Positions 8,471 to 15,494 of a stretch of 64,000 nt of DNA are shown here, in pieces. The notes below the pieces were generated by a model, which saw nothing but the letters and a program-made list of their open reading frames with translations, made no database searches and had not been told where the DNA came from. This DNA comes from an uncultured Nonlabens sp. (lineage in GTDB: Bacteria > Bacteroidota > Bacteroidia > Flavobacteriales > Flavobacteriaceae), in assembly GCA_947491755.1 (NCBI GenBank), contig CANLKV010000001.1:620001-684000 (forward strand), written 5' to 3'. Positions within the stretch are counted from its first letter, which is position 1. Each line of letters starts with the position of its first letter. Both the position numbers and the translations under genes were made by a program.

Positions 8471-9688
8471 TTATTGTTTTCTATGGGCTAGTACTACTGG
8501 GGGCAAGCCATTAAACGGGTTGTTCATTCTTCCTATAGTTCTTGCTTCCATACCAGCTGCTCTTATCACCTTACGGTCGCCATATTTCTCGCGTATCTTG
8601 TCTAGCGCGTTGTATAAATTAAGGGCACTCTCATCATCTTCAAATAGGTTGATCTGGTAATGACCACTTACTAGGTGTGAAAATCGTATCCCTATAAGCC
8701 TTACCAACAGTCTGCGATTGTATAGTCGATCAAATAAGTCCAGTATCTTGGGTATTAAAATGTGGTCTGCACTACAAAAAGGAATACGCAGCTGCTTTGA
8801 ATACGTGTTGAAGTCAGAATATTTGATTTTTACATTGATGCAAGCCGTCAGCTTATCCCCACGTCGCAGCTGGAATGCAAGGTTTTCTGTCATGGCTACT
8901 AGAATGGATTTAAGTTTTTTAATATCAATAGTGTCTTTATCAAACGTACGTTCTGTGCTTATGGATTTACGTTCGTTAAAGGCTACTACAGGTCTATTAT
9001 CTATACCTTGTGCACGGCGCCATATGATGCTGCCGTTTTTACCCAGTACGTTGATCAACATTTCTTCCTGCATTTCTTGAAGTGTATGTATGCGTTTTAC
9101 TCCTAGATGTCTCAGGGTTTGATAGGTTTTATCACCTACTTGCGGTATTTTCTTAATGGATAGCGGCGCCATAAACTCTTTTTCATGACCGGTGTCAATC
9201 ATCAGTTGATTATTGGGTTTTGCCTCGCCGGTTGCGATTTTAGAAACTACTTTATTGACGGAAAGGCCAAAGGATATAGGCAATCCCGTTTCTTTAATAA
9301 TCTTGTTGCGCACCTCGCTAGCTAGCTTATAACAGCCATAAAATCGATCTACCCCTGTAAGGTCTGCATAAAACTCGTCAATACTTGACTTTTCAAATAA
9401 TGGGGTTTCTTCTTTTATAATTTCTGTAACCTCGTCAGAATGTTTTGAATAGGTTCCTGCATTACCACGTATAACGATAGCCTCTGGACACAGTTGTCTT
9501 GCGAGTTTCATTGACATTCCACTATGCACTCCATATCCTCTAGTTTCATAACTACAAGCAGCAACTACCCCACGGTCACTGGTACCACCTACTAGCAATG
9601 GTTTTTTTTCAAGTCTAGAATCTAGCTTGCGCTCAACAGACACATAAAATGTATCTAGATCCATGTGCATTATATGCTTGTGACTCAT
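8471..9688 (-). CDS. dinB: DNA polymerase IV, Y-family (DinB)
   Basis: This 405-residue Y-family polymerase has the N-terminal metal site HMDLDTFYVSVE (residues 8-19) and the second catalytic motif SSIDEFYADLTG near residue 100. Fingers/palm residues YETRGYGVHSGMSM, the thumb helix-hairpin-helix (KIPQVGDKTYQTLRHLG) and a little-finger domain follow. Such enzymes bypass damaged bases with low fidelity. The gene lies 83 bases upstream of the DnaE-type gene on the same strand, and a terminator (9735-9763) separates it from the gene before it. No GGAAWWWTTCC operator was found immediately upstream, so it may depend on read-through or its own promoter. Confidence 0.93.
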   Translation of the reverse strand: MSHKHIMHMDLDTFYVSVERKLDSRLEKKPLLVGGTSDRGVVAACSYETRGYGVHSGMSMKLARQLCPEAIVIRGNAGTYSKHSDEVTEIIKEETPLFEKSSIDEFYADLTGVDRFYGCYKLASEVRNKIIKETGLPISFGLSVNKVVSKIATGEAKPNNQLMIDTGHEKEFMAPLSIKKIPQVGDKTYQTLRHLGVKRIHTLQEMQEEMLINVLGKNGSIIWRRAQGIDNRPVVAFNERKSISTERTFDKDTIDIKKLKSILVAMTENLAFQLRRGDKLTACINVKIKYSDFNTYSKQLRIPFCSADHILIPKILDLFDRLYNRRLLVRLIGIRFSHLVSGHYQINLFEDDESALNLYNALDKIREKYGDRKVIRAAGMEARTIGRMNNPFNGLPPVVLAHRKQ

Positions 9689-9734
9689 CGTTTTTGTATT
9701 TATTGTTGAGTGCCGTTTTTAAAATAAAATGGTC

Positions 9735-9763
9735 AAAAAACCTCACAGGAATAGCTGTGAGGT
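9735..9763 (-). terminator. Terminator after the 93-residue gene
   Basis: Arms 9740-9748 and 9755-9763 (ACCTCACAG/CTGTGAGGT) form a perfect 9-bp stem with a GAATAG loop. On the minus strand the stem is followed by six Ts. It lies between the small gene and dinB, so it probably attenuates rather than abolishes cassette transcription, unless dinB has its own promoter. Confidence 0.75.
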
Positions 9764-9792
9764 CGGTGGTTATTTTACTAGGTGGTTTTTTT

Positions 9793-10074
9793 CTAGTCTT
9801 CTATATTTTTTATAATTAGATCATTTACACTGGGTTCTAAAGCACTGATCAGTCCATCTAGCTCTTGATCGTTCGATAGAGCGATACCGCTGCATTGTAA
9901 TACTTCATATAAAGTGTCGTATACTTTTTTTACCAGATCTTCTGTATCTGCCACTTTTTGTTTCCAGCTTTTTGATGCAGTATTTGATGTGACTAGCGCT
10001 GCTGGACGCTTTCTGGTAGCCATAAGCAATTGAACGCGTTGTGCTAGTTCTAGTTTTATTTTTTCAAGTTCCAT
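9793..10074 (-). CDS. Small hypothetical protein of the SOS-like cassette
   Basis: This encodes 93 residues, mostly predicted helix, with no recognised domain. The N-terminus is basic (QRVQLLMATRKRP) and the C-terminus acidic (ALEPSVNDLIIKNIED). It starts ten bases after the SRAP gene stops, so it is very likely co-transcribed with it from the operator-bearing promoter at about 10.95 kb, and it is followed by a terminator. Position suggests a role in the damage response; the sequence alone gives no function. Confidence 0.65.
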   Translation of the reverse strand: MELEKIKLELAQRVQLLMATRKRPAALVTSNTASKSWKQKVADTEDLVKKVYDTLYEVLQCSGIALSNDQELDGLISALEPSVNDLIIKNIED

Positions 10075-10084
10075 TGTATGATGT

Positions 10085-10912
10085 TTAAAAAAGCATGAAT
10101 TGATCTCCTTCTACCAGGCGTTCTTCTCTAATCGTATATGCGCTTTCCTCTTTATATTTTAAACGTTCATAAAGGCAGCGGTCGTAATCTTTAAATATCT
10201 TTTCTCCTACAGGTTTCAACAACTCCAGACCGTTTTGTTCTGGATTTTTAATTTTTTGTGAGATAGGATAGGCATTAAATCCTTTATCGTCAAAAGGGGT
10301 CATTATTTTTGAAAGAGCCGCTATTGACAAGTCTTTGTCTAGCCATTGCTCTTCTTGCTTTTTAGTAAGTACTACGGGTGCGCGATGGTGTCCTATGCGC
10401 TGTGTCAATCGATTTGATGCTGTAGTTACAATAGCAACGGTGTGGTGTAGTGCGCCCGTCAATGGATGTATCCAGGTGTCAAAAATCCCGCCCAGAGCAA
10501 AGGGTCCACGATTCTTATTAGGATAAATTAGATGTGGTCTATTCAGTTTTTCTAATCTAGGACCTTCTATAAAAGCATCGACTAGAACTAGACAACGTTG
10601 TGATCTAATGGCATGACGAAACATAGGTTTCTGGAAGATGCCTGCAGGACCTTTATAGTTAGGGTCGTTTTCTGTATTGTTACTTCCCTCTGCACGCGCA
10701 TTGATCATAAAGGTTTGCTTGTGCGCCCAGTGTGGCGTGTACCCTAATGTAAACATTTGTATATGGTGAGGCTGGTCCATGGTGATCACTGGAATTTGAT
10801 TGCCTGCACTTATGTTTACATTTTCTGTAAGAAGTTCCGCTTTCGCGAAAGCGGCATTAAACCGTCGCTCTAATAATGCTGCTGGTGTTATCACTGATGC
10901 TCGTCCACACAT
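10085..10912 (-). CDS. SRAP-domain protein (YedK/HMCES family), abasic-site DNA crosslinker
   Basis: SRAP proteins shield abasic sites in single-stranded DNA by a covalent link from Cys2, exposed once the initiator Met is removed. I place the start at ATG 10912-10910, so the protein begins MCGRASVITP with Cys2 in place; a longer reading from 10942 would bury this cysteine and also cross the operator at 10926-10936. Other conserved elements are NARAEG (active-site Asn), RCLVLVDAFIEG (Glu), GGIFDTW and HHRAPVVL (His). The length, 275 residues, is slightly long for the family. The divergent XRE-S24 gene shares its promoter region. A genome palindrome encodes AFAKA near residues 21-25. Confidence 0.92.
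   Translation of the reverse strand: MCGRASVITPAALLERRFNAAFAKAELLTENVNISAGNQIPVITMDQPHHIQMFTLGYTPHWAHKQTFMINARAEGSNNTENDPNYKGPAGIFQKPMFRHAIRSQRCLVLVDAFIEGPRLEKLNRPHLIYPNKNRGPFALGGIFDTWIHPLTGALHHTVAIVTTASNRLTQRIGHHRAPVVLTKKQEEQWLDKDLSIAALSKIMTPFDDKGFNAYPISQKIKNPEQNGLELLKPVGEKIFKDYDRCLYERLKYKEESAYTIREERLVEGDQFMLF
10838..10853. repeat. CGCTTTCGCGAAAGCG palindrome, copy 3 (in SRAP gene)
   Basis: Perfect copy, symmetrical over 18 bases (10837-10854), encoding AFAKA. Confidence 0.95.
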
Positions 10913-10925
10913 AACTTTTGACTTT

Positions 10926-10936
10926 GGAAATATTCC
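10926..10936. promoter_or_regulatory. Operator O1, GGAAATATTCC
   Basis: This 11-base near-perfect palindrome lies 14 bases before the SRAP start. It is the first of four matching sites in the divergent SRAP/XRE-S24 promoter and is probably bound by the XRE-S24 repressor. Confidence 0.75.
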
Positions 10937-10959
10937 TAACAATAATTCTTATTACACAC

Positions 10960-10967
10960 CAAAAGTA
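10960..10967 (-). promoter_or_regulatory. Bacteroidetes -7 element (TACTTTTG) for SRAP operon
   Basis: On the minus strand this reads TACTTTTG, matching the flavobacterial TAnnTTTG element. It lies 48 bases before the SRAP start and directly abuts operator O2, so repressor binding there should block RNA polymerase. No clear -33 box was seen. Confidence 0.55.
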
Positions 10968-10968
10968 T

Positions 10969-10979
10969 GGAATAATTCC
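10969..10979. promoter_or_regulatory. Operator O2, GGAATAATTCC
   Basis: Second member of the GGAAWWWTTCC set, one base upstream of the SRAP -7 element. Confidence 0.75.
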
Positions 10980-10987
10980 TAATAAAT

Positions 10988-10998
10988 GGAAATATTCC
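10988..10998. promoter_or_regulatory. Operator O3, GGAAATATTCC
   Basis: Third member of the set, identical to O1 and O4, centred 19 bases from O2 and 23 from O4. Confidence 0.75.
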
Positions 10999-11008
10999 AG
11001 TGTTAAAG

Positions 11009-11038
11009 TTGGAAATATTCCCAAAAAACCTATATTTG
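11009..11038 (+). promoter_or_regulatory. Promoter of the XRE-S24 gene (TTG-N19-TATATTTG) overlapped by O4
   Basis: TTG at 11009-11011 and TATATTTG at 11031-11038 are separated by exactly 19 bases, matching the Bacteroidetes promoter. Operator O4 (GGAAATATTCC, 11011-11021) overlaps the upstream box. The start codon at 11043 follows by four bases, so the transcript would be nearly leaderless. This is a strong layout for autorepression. Confidence 0.75.
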
Positions 11039-11042
11039 ACCC

Positions 11043-11816
11043 ATGGCACAAGAGATATCAATAGAGGCGCAGCGGTTTAAAAAGGTACGGGAAGACCTAG
11101 GGAAAACGCAATCAGAATTTGCACAGCTGCTTGACGCTGGAACCACCACGGCAGATATAGAGCGTGGCAAGAAAAAAATTACAGGAAAAATAGTGACAGA
11201 ATTGCTACGGCAGTTCCATATCAATCCGTTATGGTTGTATGGTACTAGTTATAATAAGTACCTAGAAACTACTCAAAATACGGCTCCTAAAATCATAACT
11301 ATGGACGCCAGTGAGCGTGAAAACATGATTATGGTACCTATAAAGGCTAGTGCTGGTTATGCAAATAACCTGCAAGACACAGACTGGTTTAATGATTTAC
11401 CTGCTTTTAATATACCACTACCACAGTATAAAGAGGGCAGCTATCGTGCGTTTCAAGTAAATGGCGATAGCATGTTGCCGGTATTACAACCGGCAGAGTG
11501 GGTGATGGGACGCGCTGTAGAAAATTTGCGACAAGCAACAGATGGTAGGATTCATGTGGTTGTTACTGCAGATACGGTAGTTGTAAAAAAATTGCGCAAG
11601 ACCGATAGTCTTGACACAGTGATGCTTGTCTCTTTAAATCAAGAATATCCTGTAATTGAACAACCCGTAATTGATATTATAGAATTATGGGAGGTTAATT
11701 CAAAACTTAGTTTTGACCTGGATGTTCATGAAGGGCAGGAAGCCATGATATCTCTTAAAAATGGGCTAGAAAGTTTGCGAAATGAGATTGCCAGTATAAA
11801 AAAAGGGACGTTATAA
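11043..11816 (+). CDS. XRE-family repressor with S24 (LexA/CI-like) peptidase domain
   Basis: This 257-residue protein has an N-terminal XRE-type helix-turn-helix (residues about 8-62) and a C-terminal S24 autopeptidase domain. The likely cleavage site is Ala104-Gly105 (KASAGYANN), the nucleophile is Ser143 (NGDSMLP), and the general base is Lys182 or Lys183 (VVVKKL). This matches self-cleaving repressors that respond to RecA filaments after DNA damage. It is not canonical LexA, which has a winged helix. It is divergent from the SRAP-led cassette and shares a promoter region with four GGAAWWWTTCC sites. A role as SOS-like master repressor of the cassette is inferred from this layout. Confidence 0.88.
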   Translation: MAQEISIEAQRFKKVREDLGKTQSEFAQLLDAGTTTADIERGKKKITGKIVTELLRQFHINPLWLYGTSYNKYLETTQNTAPKIITMDASERENMIMVPIKASAGYANNLQDTDWFNDLPAFNIPLPQYKEGSYRAFQVNGDSMLPVLQPAEWVMGRAVENLRQATDGRIHVVVTADTVVVKKLRKTDSLDTVMLVSLNQEYPVIEQPVIDIIELWEVNSKLSFDLDVHEGQEAMISLKNGLESLRNEIASIKKGTL

Positions 11817-11827
11817 CGTCCCTTTTT
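11805..11827. terminator. Bidirectional terminator
   Basis: GGGACG/CGTCCC arms (11805-11810, 11817-11822) have a T-run after and an A-run before. The hairpin overlaps the end of the XRE-S24 gene and precedes the end of the convergent lipoprotein gene. Confidence 0.75.
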
Positions 11828-11840
11828 ATGTAAGTTTCAT

Positions 11841-12023
11841 TTACTCTTCTTCCGAAACTGGGTTGGTATCAAAACCCTCGTCGCCATCTGTATCTTCTAC
11901 ATCTGGTGCAAGTGTTTCTACCTCGACCTCATCATTAATATTTGTTTCTCGCTCATCACGACAGGAGGTTGTGAATAACGCTATTGCAAAAAGATAAATA
12001 AGTATAAAGCTAGATTTTTTCAT
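11841..12023 (-). CDS. Small acidic lipoprotein
   Basis: This 60-residue protein has a signal peptide ending in FTTSC, a lipoprotein box with Cys21. The mature part is very acidic (EVEVETLAPDVEDTDGDEG). It is expected in the cell envelope; function unknown. It resembles the next gene in layout (lipobox with SCR, then an acidic tail), so the two may be distant paralogues. Both lie on the minus strand but are separated by a terminator. Confidence 0.7.
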   Translation of the reverse strand: MKKSSFILIYLFAIALFTTSCRDERETNINDEVEVETLAPDVEDTDGDEGFDTNPVSEEE

Positions 12024-12090
12024 AAGGACCTTTTTAATCGTTGTTTAAAGATAGCCGATAATGAACAATTGTATCGTTATGGTTAACAAA

Positions 12091-12116
12091 AAAGCCATCC
12101 CTTAAAGGATGGCTTT
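12091..12116. terminator. Terminator hairpin
   Basis: AAAGCCATCC and GGATGGCTTT form a perfect 10-bp stem with a CTTAAA loop and A/T runs on both sides. It ends the acidic alanine-rich lipoprotein transcript on the minus strand. Confidence 0.8.
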
Positions 12117-12138
12117 TTCAAAAGAATCGTTAAAAAGA

Positions 12139-12384
12139 CTAGTAGTCTCCTTCTACTTCACCTTCTACTTCTTCAGCAGCTGCTTCAGCTCCTTCTTCAA
12201 CTTCCTCGCCAGCTTCTTCCATTGCGTCACCAGCATCTTCCATTGCGTCTTCAGTTTCTTCTACTGCCTCTTCTGCTGCAGATTCTACGTTTTCTACAGA
12301 CTCTTCAGTAGTAGTTTCACGACAAGATGTAATGGTTGTTGCTCCGATAAATAGGGCAGCCATTGTAAATACGATTTTTTTCAT
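12139..12384 (-). CDS. Acidic, alanine/glutamate-repeat lipoprotein
   Basis: I set the start at ATG 12384, giving MKKIVFTMAALFIGATTITSCRE: a signal peptide with a lipobox ending at Cys21. An upstream ATG at 12417 would place eleven unneeded residues before the signal. The mature 60 residues are almost entirely E, A, D, G and V in imperfect short repeats (EDAMEDAGDAMEEAGEE), likely a helical or disordered acidic tail at the envelope. No enzymatic motif is seen. The antisense frame is open only because of the biased composition and is not a gene. Confidence 0.75.
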   Translation of the reverse strand: MKKIVFTMAALFIGATTITSCRETTTEESVENVESAAEEAVEETEDAMEDAGDAMEEAGEEVEEGAEAAAEEVEGEVEGDY

Positions 12385-12506
12385 GGTTGTTATGGTTAAA
12401 TGATTAATAACGCGCAAAAGTATTTTTTTTCTCTAATTCAAATGCTAAACTTCTATTAATTTATTAACAAAATGAAGGGTCCTCAATACCTTTAAAAAAA
12501 ACTTGT

Positions 12507-13169
12507 ATGAGCTTCTATAAAATGTTCTCTTTCTTAAGGGATCTGCAAGAAAATAATAGTAAAGAATGGATGGACGAACACCGTAAAGAGTACCATGATA
12601 TAAGGAATTGGTACATATCATGGCTCAATGAGCTGGATGCAGAATTAGGTAAAGTAAATCCTAATTATCATGCAACAGAAGGTAGGCGTGCCATTAATAG
12701 AATCAATAATAATTTGCTATACCATCCTAATAAACCTGTTTATAAAGATCATTTTGGTGCAGGGTTGGACCTGTCTGAAAACGGCAAGCAAGGTGATTTT
12801 TATATTCATCTAGGCACTAGTGAATCTTTTATAGCTGGAGGTTTTTACAAACCCAAAAAAGAAATTCTAGATTCGATACGCGATGCCATTGATTACAATG
12901 GGGAAGAGTTGAAAAAAATAGTGAACAAACCCTCTTTCGATAAAATGTTCGGCGGATTGATAGACGATGGCGAGTCCCTTAAAACAGCTCCTAAAGGATA
13001 CTCTCAAGATCACGAGCATATTGATCTACTGCGCCGCAAGACATTTGCCGTGCAAACCAGTGTGACCCAAAAACAAGTCATGCAGGAAGATTTTCAGGAT
13101 TATTGTGTACAGGTCTATAAAGAGATGTTGCCTTTTAGAAATTATTTGAACAAAGCAGTAACGGTTTGA
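12507..13169 (+). CDS. DUF2461 family protein (TIGR02453)
   Basis: This 220-residue protein matches the DUF2461 family from end to end: FLRDLQENNSKEWMDEHRKEY at the N-terminus, then NRINNNLLYHPNKPVYKDHFGA and a FYIHLGTSESFIAGGFYKP core. Members are widespread soluble proteins of unknown function. It stands alone, with its own upstream region, and ends two bases before the convergent gene. Confidence 0.9.
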   Translation: MSFYKMFSFLRDLQENNSKEWMDEHRKEYHDIRNWYISWLNELDAELGKVNPNYHATEGRRAINRINNNLLYHPNKPVYKDHFGAGLDLSENGKQGDFYIHLGTSESFIAGGFYKPKKEILDSIRDAIDYNGEELKKIVNKPSFDKMFGGLIDDGESLKTAPKGYSQDHEHIDLLRRKTFAVQTSVTQKQVMQEDFQDYCVQVYKEMLPFRNYLNKAVTV

Positions 13170-13171
13170 TA

Positions 13172-14143
13172 TCAATCGGTGGATGGATACACTTTTAAAA
13201 CGGCTCCCATACCGTAGTTATCATGTCCCGACCGGACTAATTTACTATTAGGATTATAGGTCAGGTCAAAGGGTTGCCAGGTTTTATTATTGAAGAAAAC
13301 ACGACGCACCCAGGTCTGCTTGCCCTCTATCTTATCGGTAAATGGTAGGAGCGGCCTGTATGTGGTAGATACTTTTTCTATACCGCGACGGGTTTGAATC
13401 TCCCTGTATTTTTTAGCATCAATCAATCTTCCATCTGGATAGGTAAATCCCAGTACCTGGATGGCTGCAAAAAGCCCATTTTCTGGAATCTGAATGTTTA
13501 ATTCTTCCACATTAAGCTCATAAATGTCGTTTGTTTTTTCTGTAATTACAAACGTTTGCGAGGGGTATGTCGACTGCTGGACTGGCGATCCATCGTCGCT
13601 AACACTGTAAAATTGTATTCTGAACATGGTAGAAAAAGCTCTTAGCTTGCCTTTTTTACTGGATTGACTTTCCTCTACTTTTACAGGTATTAAAATAGAT
13701 TTGATAGCGGTTATTTGCTCATCTTGACGATCCATGCGTACTGCAATTTCTGACTCTACTGTAGGTAACCAGCAATCAAAATAATTGTCGTGCACAATTG
13801 CTTCTATTTCTTTCTCTTTGTAAGGACCTTCCAGCTGTGCAAAAACGATGATTGCATCCATGCGCGATGTTGCCGGTTTCATCGATAATAGTGGTGTTAC
13901 ATCGTTTGTGGCAATTTTTAAGTCTTCAAATCCTAGTGCTGTGATGTAAAGACTATCAACATCTGGATATCGCTTTCGCGAAAGCGTAAACACTCCATCA
14001 CCATCTGCAAACGTTCCCTTGCCGTTTAAAAAACTAATTGTTGCAAAGGACACCGGTTCTTGCGTCATGCTGTTGATAACAGTGACTTTTTGGGCGCTGG
14101 TAAAAAAACCACCGCATAAGCTAAGAAATAGTAAAATGCGCAT
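13172..14143 (-). CDS. Secreted protein with carboxypeptidase-like regulatory domain
   Basis: The start is set at ATG 14143, giving MRILLFLSLCGGFFTSAQ as signal peptide; the longer reading from 14209 has no signal at its N-terminus. Residues about 20-95 form a CarboxypepD_reg-like beta-sandwich (PVSFATISFLNGKGTFADGDGVFTL), common on Bacteroidetes surface proteins. The rest is beta-rich and unassigned. The gene overlaps the end of the KDO transferase gene by 23 bases, so they are probably co-transcribed. A palindrome copy encodes LSRKR within the domain. Confidence 0.75.
   Translation of the reverse strand: MRILLFLSLCGGFFTSAQKVTVINSMTQEPVSFATISFLNGKGTFADGDGVFTLSRKRYPDVDSLYITALGFEDLKIATNDVTPLLSMKPATSRMDAIIVFAQLEGPYKEKEIEAIVHDNYFDCWLPTVESEIAVRMDRQDEQITAIKSILIPVKVEESQSSKKGKLRAFSTMFRIQFYSVSDDGSPVQQSTYPSQTFVITEKTNDIYELNVEELNIQIPENGLFAAIQVLGFTYPDGRLIDAKKYREIQTRRGIEKVSTTYRPLLPFTDKIEGKQTWVRRVFFNNKTWQPFDLTYNPNSKLVRSGHDNYGMGAVLKVYPSTD
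13971..13986. repeat. CGCTTTCGCGAAAGCG palindrome, copy 4 (in CDS)
   Basis: Perfect copy; read in the third frame, it encodes LSRKR in the secreted protein. Confidence 0.95.
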
Positions 14144-15392
14144 TGAGCTGTTTGATATATTTAATGATGGTGGCTGTTGCACCCGTATTGCTGTTGATCC
14201 AGTGGCCACAAATCATGCCTGTCTTATCTCGCAGGTAATTATCTTGAAAAAGGCGGGTGGCTATAGCATCAAACTCACTGGCATTACTTACAGAAAATAA
14301 ACCTCCTAGATCTTCTAACTTGCCCGCTTCTGGATATTTGCTGTAATTCTTGCCTATAATAACTGGTATGCCATATGTAGCAGCCTCTAGAATGTTGTGC
14401 AAACCAGAATTTCCCATTGCACCACCCACATAGGCAACATCTGCATAGCTGTAGGCCTTTGTCAATATACCTATGGTATCAATGATAAGCAGGTTGTTAT
14501 TGATCGCCGCAGTTGGATTTATTTCTAGATCACTCCATAAATTAGTTTCAAAAGGTAGGGATCTGGTCAGGCTTCTTATCTGTTCTTTATCTACCTCGTG
14601 TGGGGCGATAATCACTTTTACAGATGGTGTCGTGTTATTTTTTATAAGCCATTCTTTAAGCACTGCAATATCTTCTGGCCAGCTGCTTCCTATTACAAGA
14701 CAAGGATGACCGTCAATAAATTGATCTAATAAAGCAACGCGATTGTCCTGTTCTATAAGTTGACTTGCACGATCAAAGCGGGTATCGCCACTTACACTAG
14801 CATTTGTGTACCCCAGTTTTTTTAAATGATCTAAAGAGCTTTCATTTTGTAGAAAAAAATGAGAGAAAGCCGCCAGGGATGGCGTCATCCATGAGCCGTA
14901 CCATTTATGAAAACTCATTTGTTCTCTAAAAACACCACTTACTAGTAGGGTGGGGATCTTACGACGCTTGAGAGCGTTTAAATAGTTGGGCCAAAATTCA
15001 TATTTAACCATGATAGCAAGCGCGGGATCAACAAGGTCCATAAACTTTGTGACGCAAGACATCGCATCGATAGGCAGGTAGCAAACGACATCTGCAAGTA
15101 CGGTATTTTTCTTGTTTTCGTATCCAGATGGTGAGAAAAAAGTAAGGACTACTTGATTTTTTGACCGATCCAGCTGTTCTAGAATAGGAACGACTTGCTC
15201 GTACTCGCCTAGTGAGGCCACATGAACCCATATTTTAGGAATGGTGCTTTTAACTTTTGTGTCTAGAATGTGCCAGGTTTTATCTCTTCCTGTAGCCCCT
15301 AGCTTCATTTTTTTGTTAAAAATACCAGCAACAGGCAAGGCGGCTTTAGCAAAAGCAGACCCTATATCATACAAACCTTTTAAAATAGCCAT
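14121..15392 (-). CDS. waaA: 3-deoxy-D-manno-octulosonic acid transferase
   Basis: This is a GT30-family KDO transferase that adds KDO to lipid A at the inner membrane. Recognisable parts are the N-terminal anchor helix (LYDIGSAFAKAALPVAGIF), IWVHVASLGEYEQVVPIL with the catalytic Glu, the FFSPSGYE motif, and a C-terminal YVGGAMGNSGLHNILEAATYG nucleotide-sugar site. I set the start at ATG 15392 (MAILKGLYDIG), which puts the anchor near the N-terminus; ATG 15428 is possible. The length, 424 residues, is normal. A degenerate palindrome-like stretch lies in the SAFAKAA segment. Confidence 0.92.
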   Translation of the reverse strand: MAILKGLYDIGSAFAKAALPVAGIFNKKMKLGATGRDKTWHILDTKVKSTIPKIWVHVASLGEYEQVVPILEQLDRSKNQVVLTFFSPSGYENKKNTVLADVVCYLPIDAMSCVTKFMDLVDPALAIMVKYEFWPNYLNALKRRKIPTLLVSGVFREQMSFHKWYGSWMTPSLAAFSHFFLQNESSLDHLKKLGYTNASVSGDTRFDRASQLIEQDNRVALLDQFIDGHPCLVIGSSWPEDIAVLKEWLIKNNTTPSVKVIIAPHEVDKEQIRSLTRSLPFETNLWSDLEINPTAAINNNLLIIDTIGILTKAYSYADVAYVGGAMGNSGLHNILEAATYGIPVIIGKNYSKYPEAGKLEDLGGLFSVSNASEFDAIATRLFQDNYLRDKTGMICGHWINSNTGATATIIKYIKQLNAHFTIS

Positions 15393-15494
15393 ATCCTTCA
15401 AAAATAGCACAAAATACTGGTTGGACATTGCCCAGTTTATATTGTACTTTTACAAGAATACCGCTGCATGCCAGCGTCAAATCTAGAGTACACT

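Noticed and set aside
12109..12354. Open frame rich in F, S and C on the plus strand
   Set aside because: It is the antisense of the acidic E/A-repeat lipoprotein; the frame is open because of GAA/GCA-rich codons.
15340..15360. Another palindrome copy in waaA
   Set aside because: CGGCTTTAGCAAAAGCAG resembles the repeat but has too many changes to separate from ordinary coding sequence.
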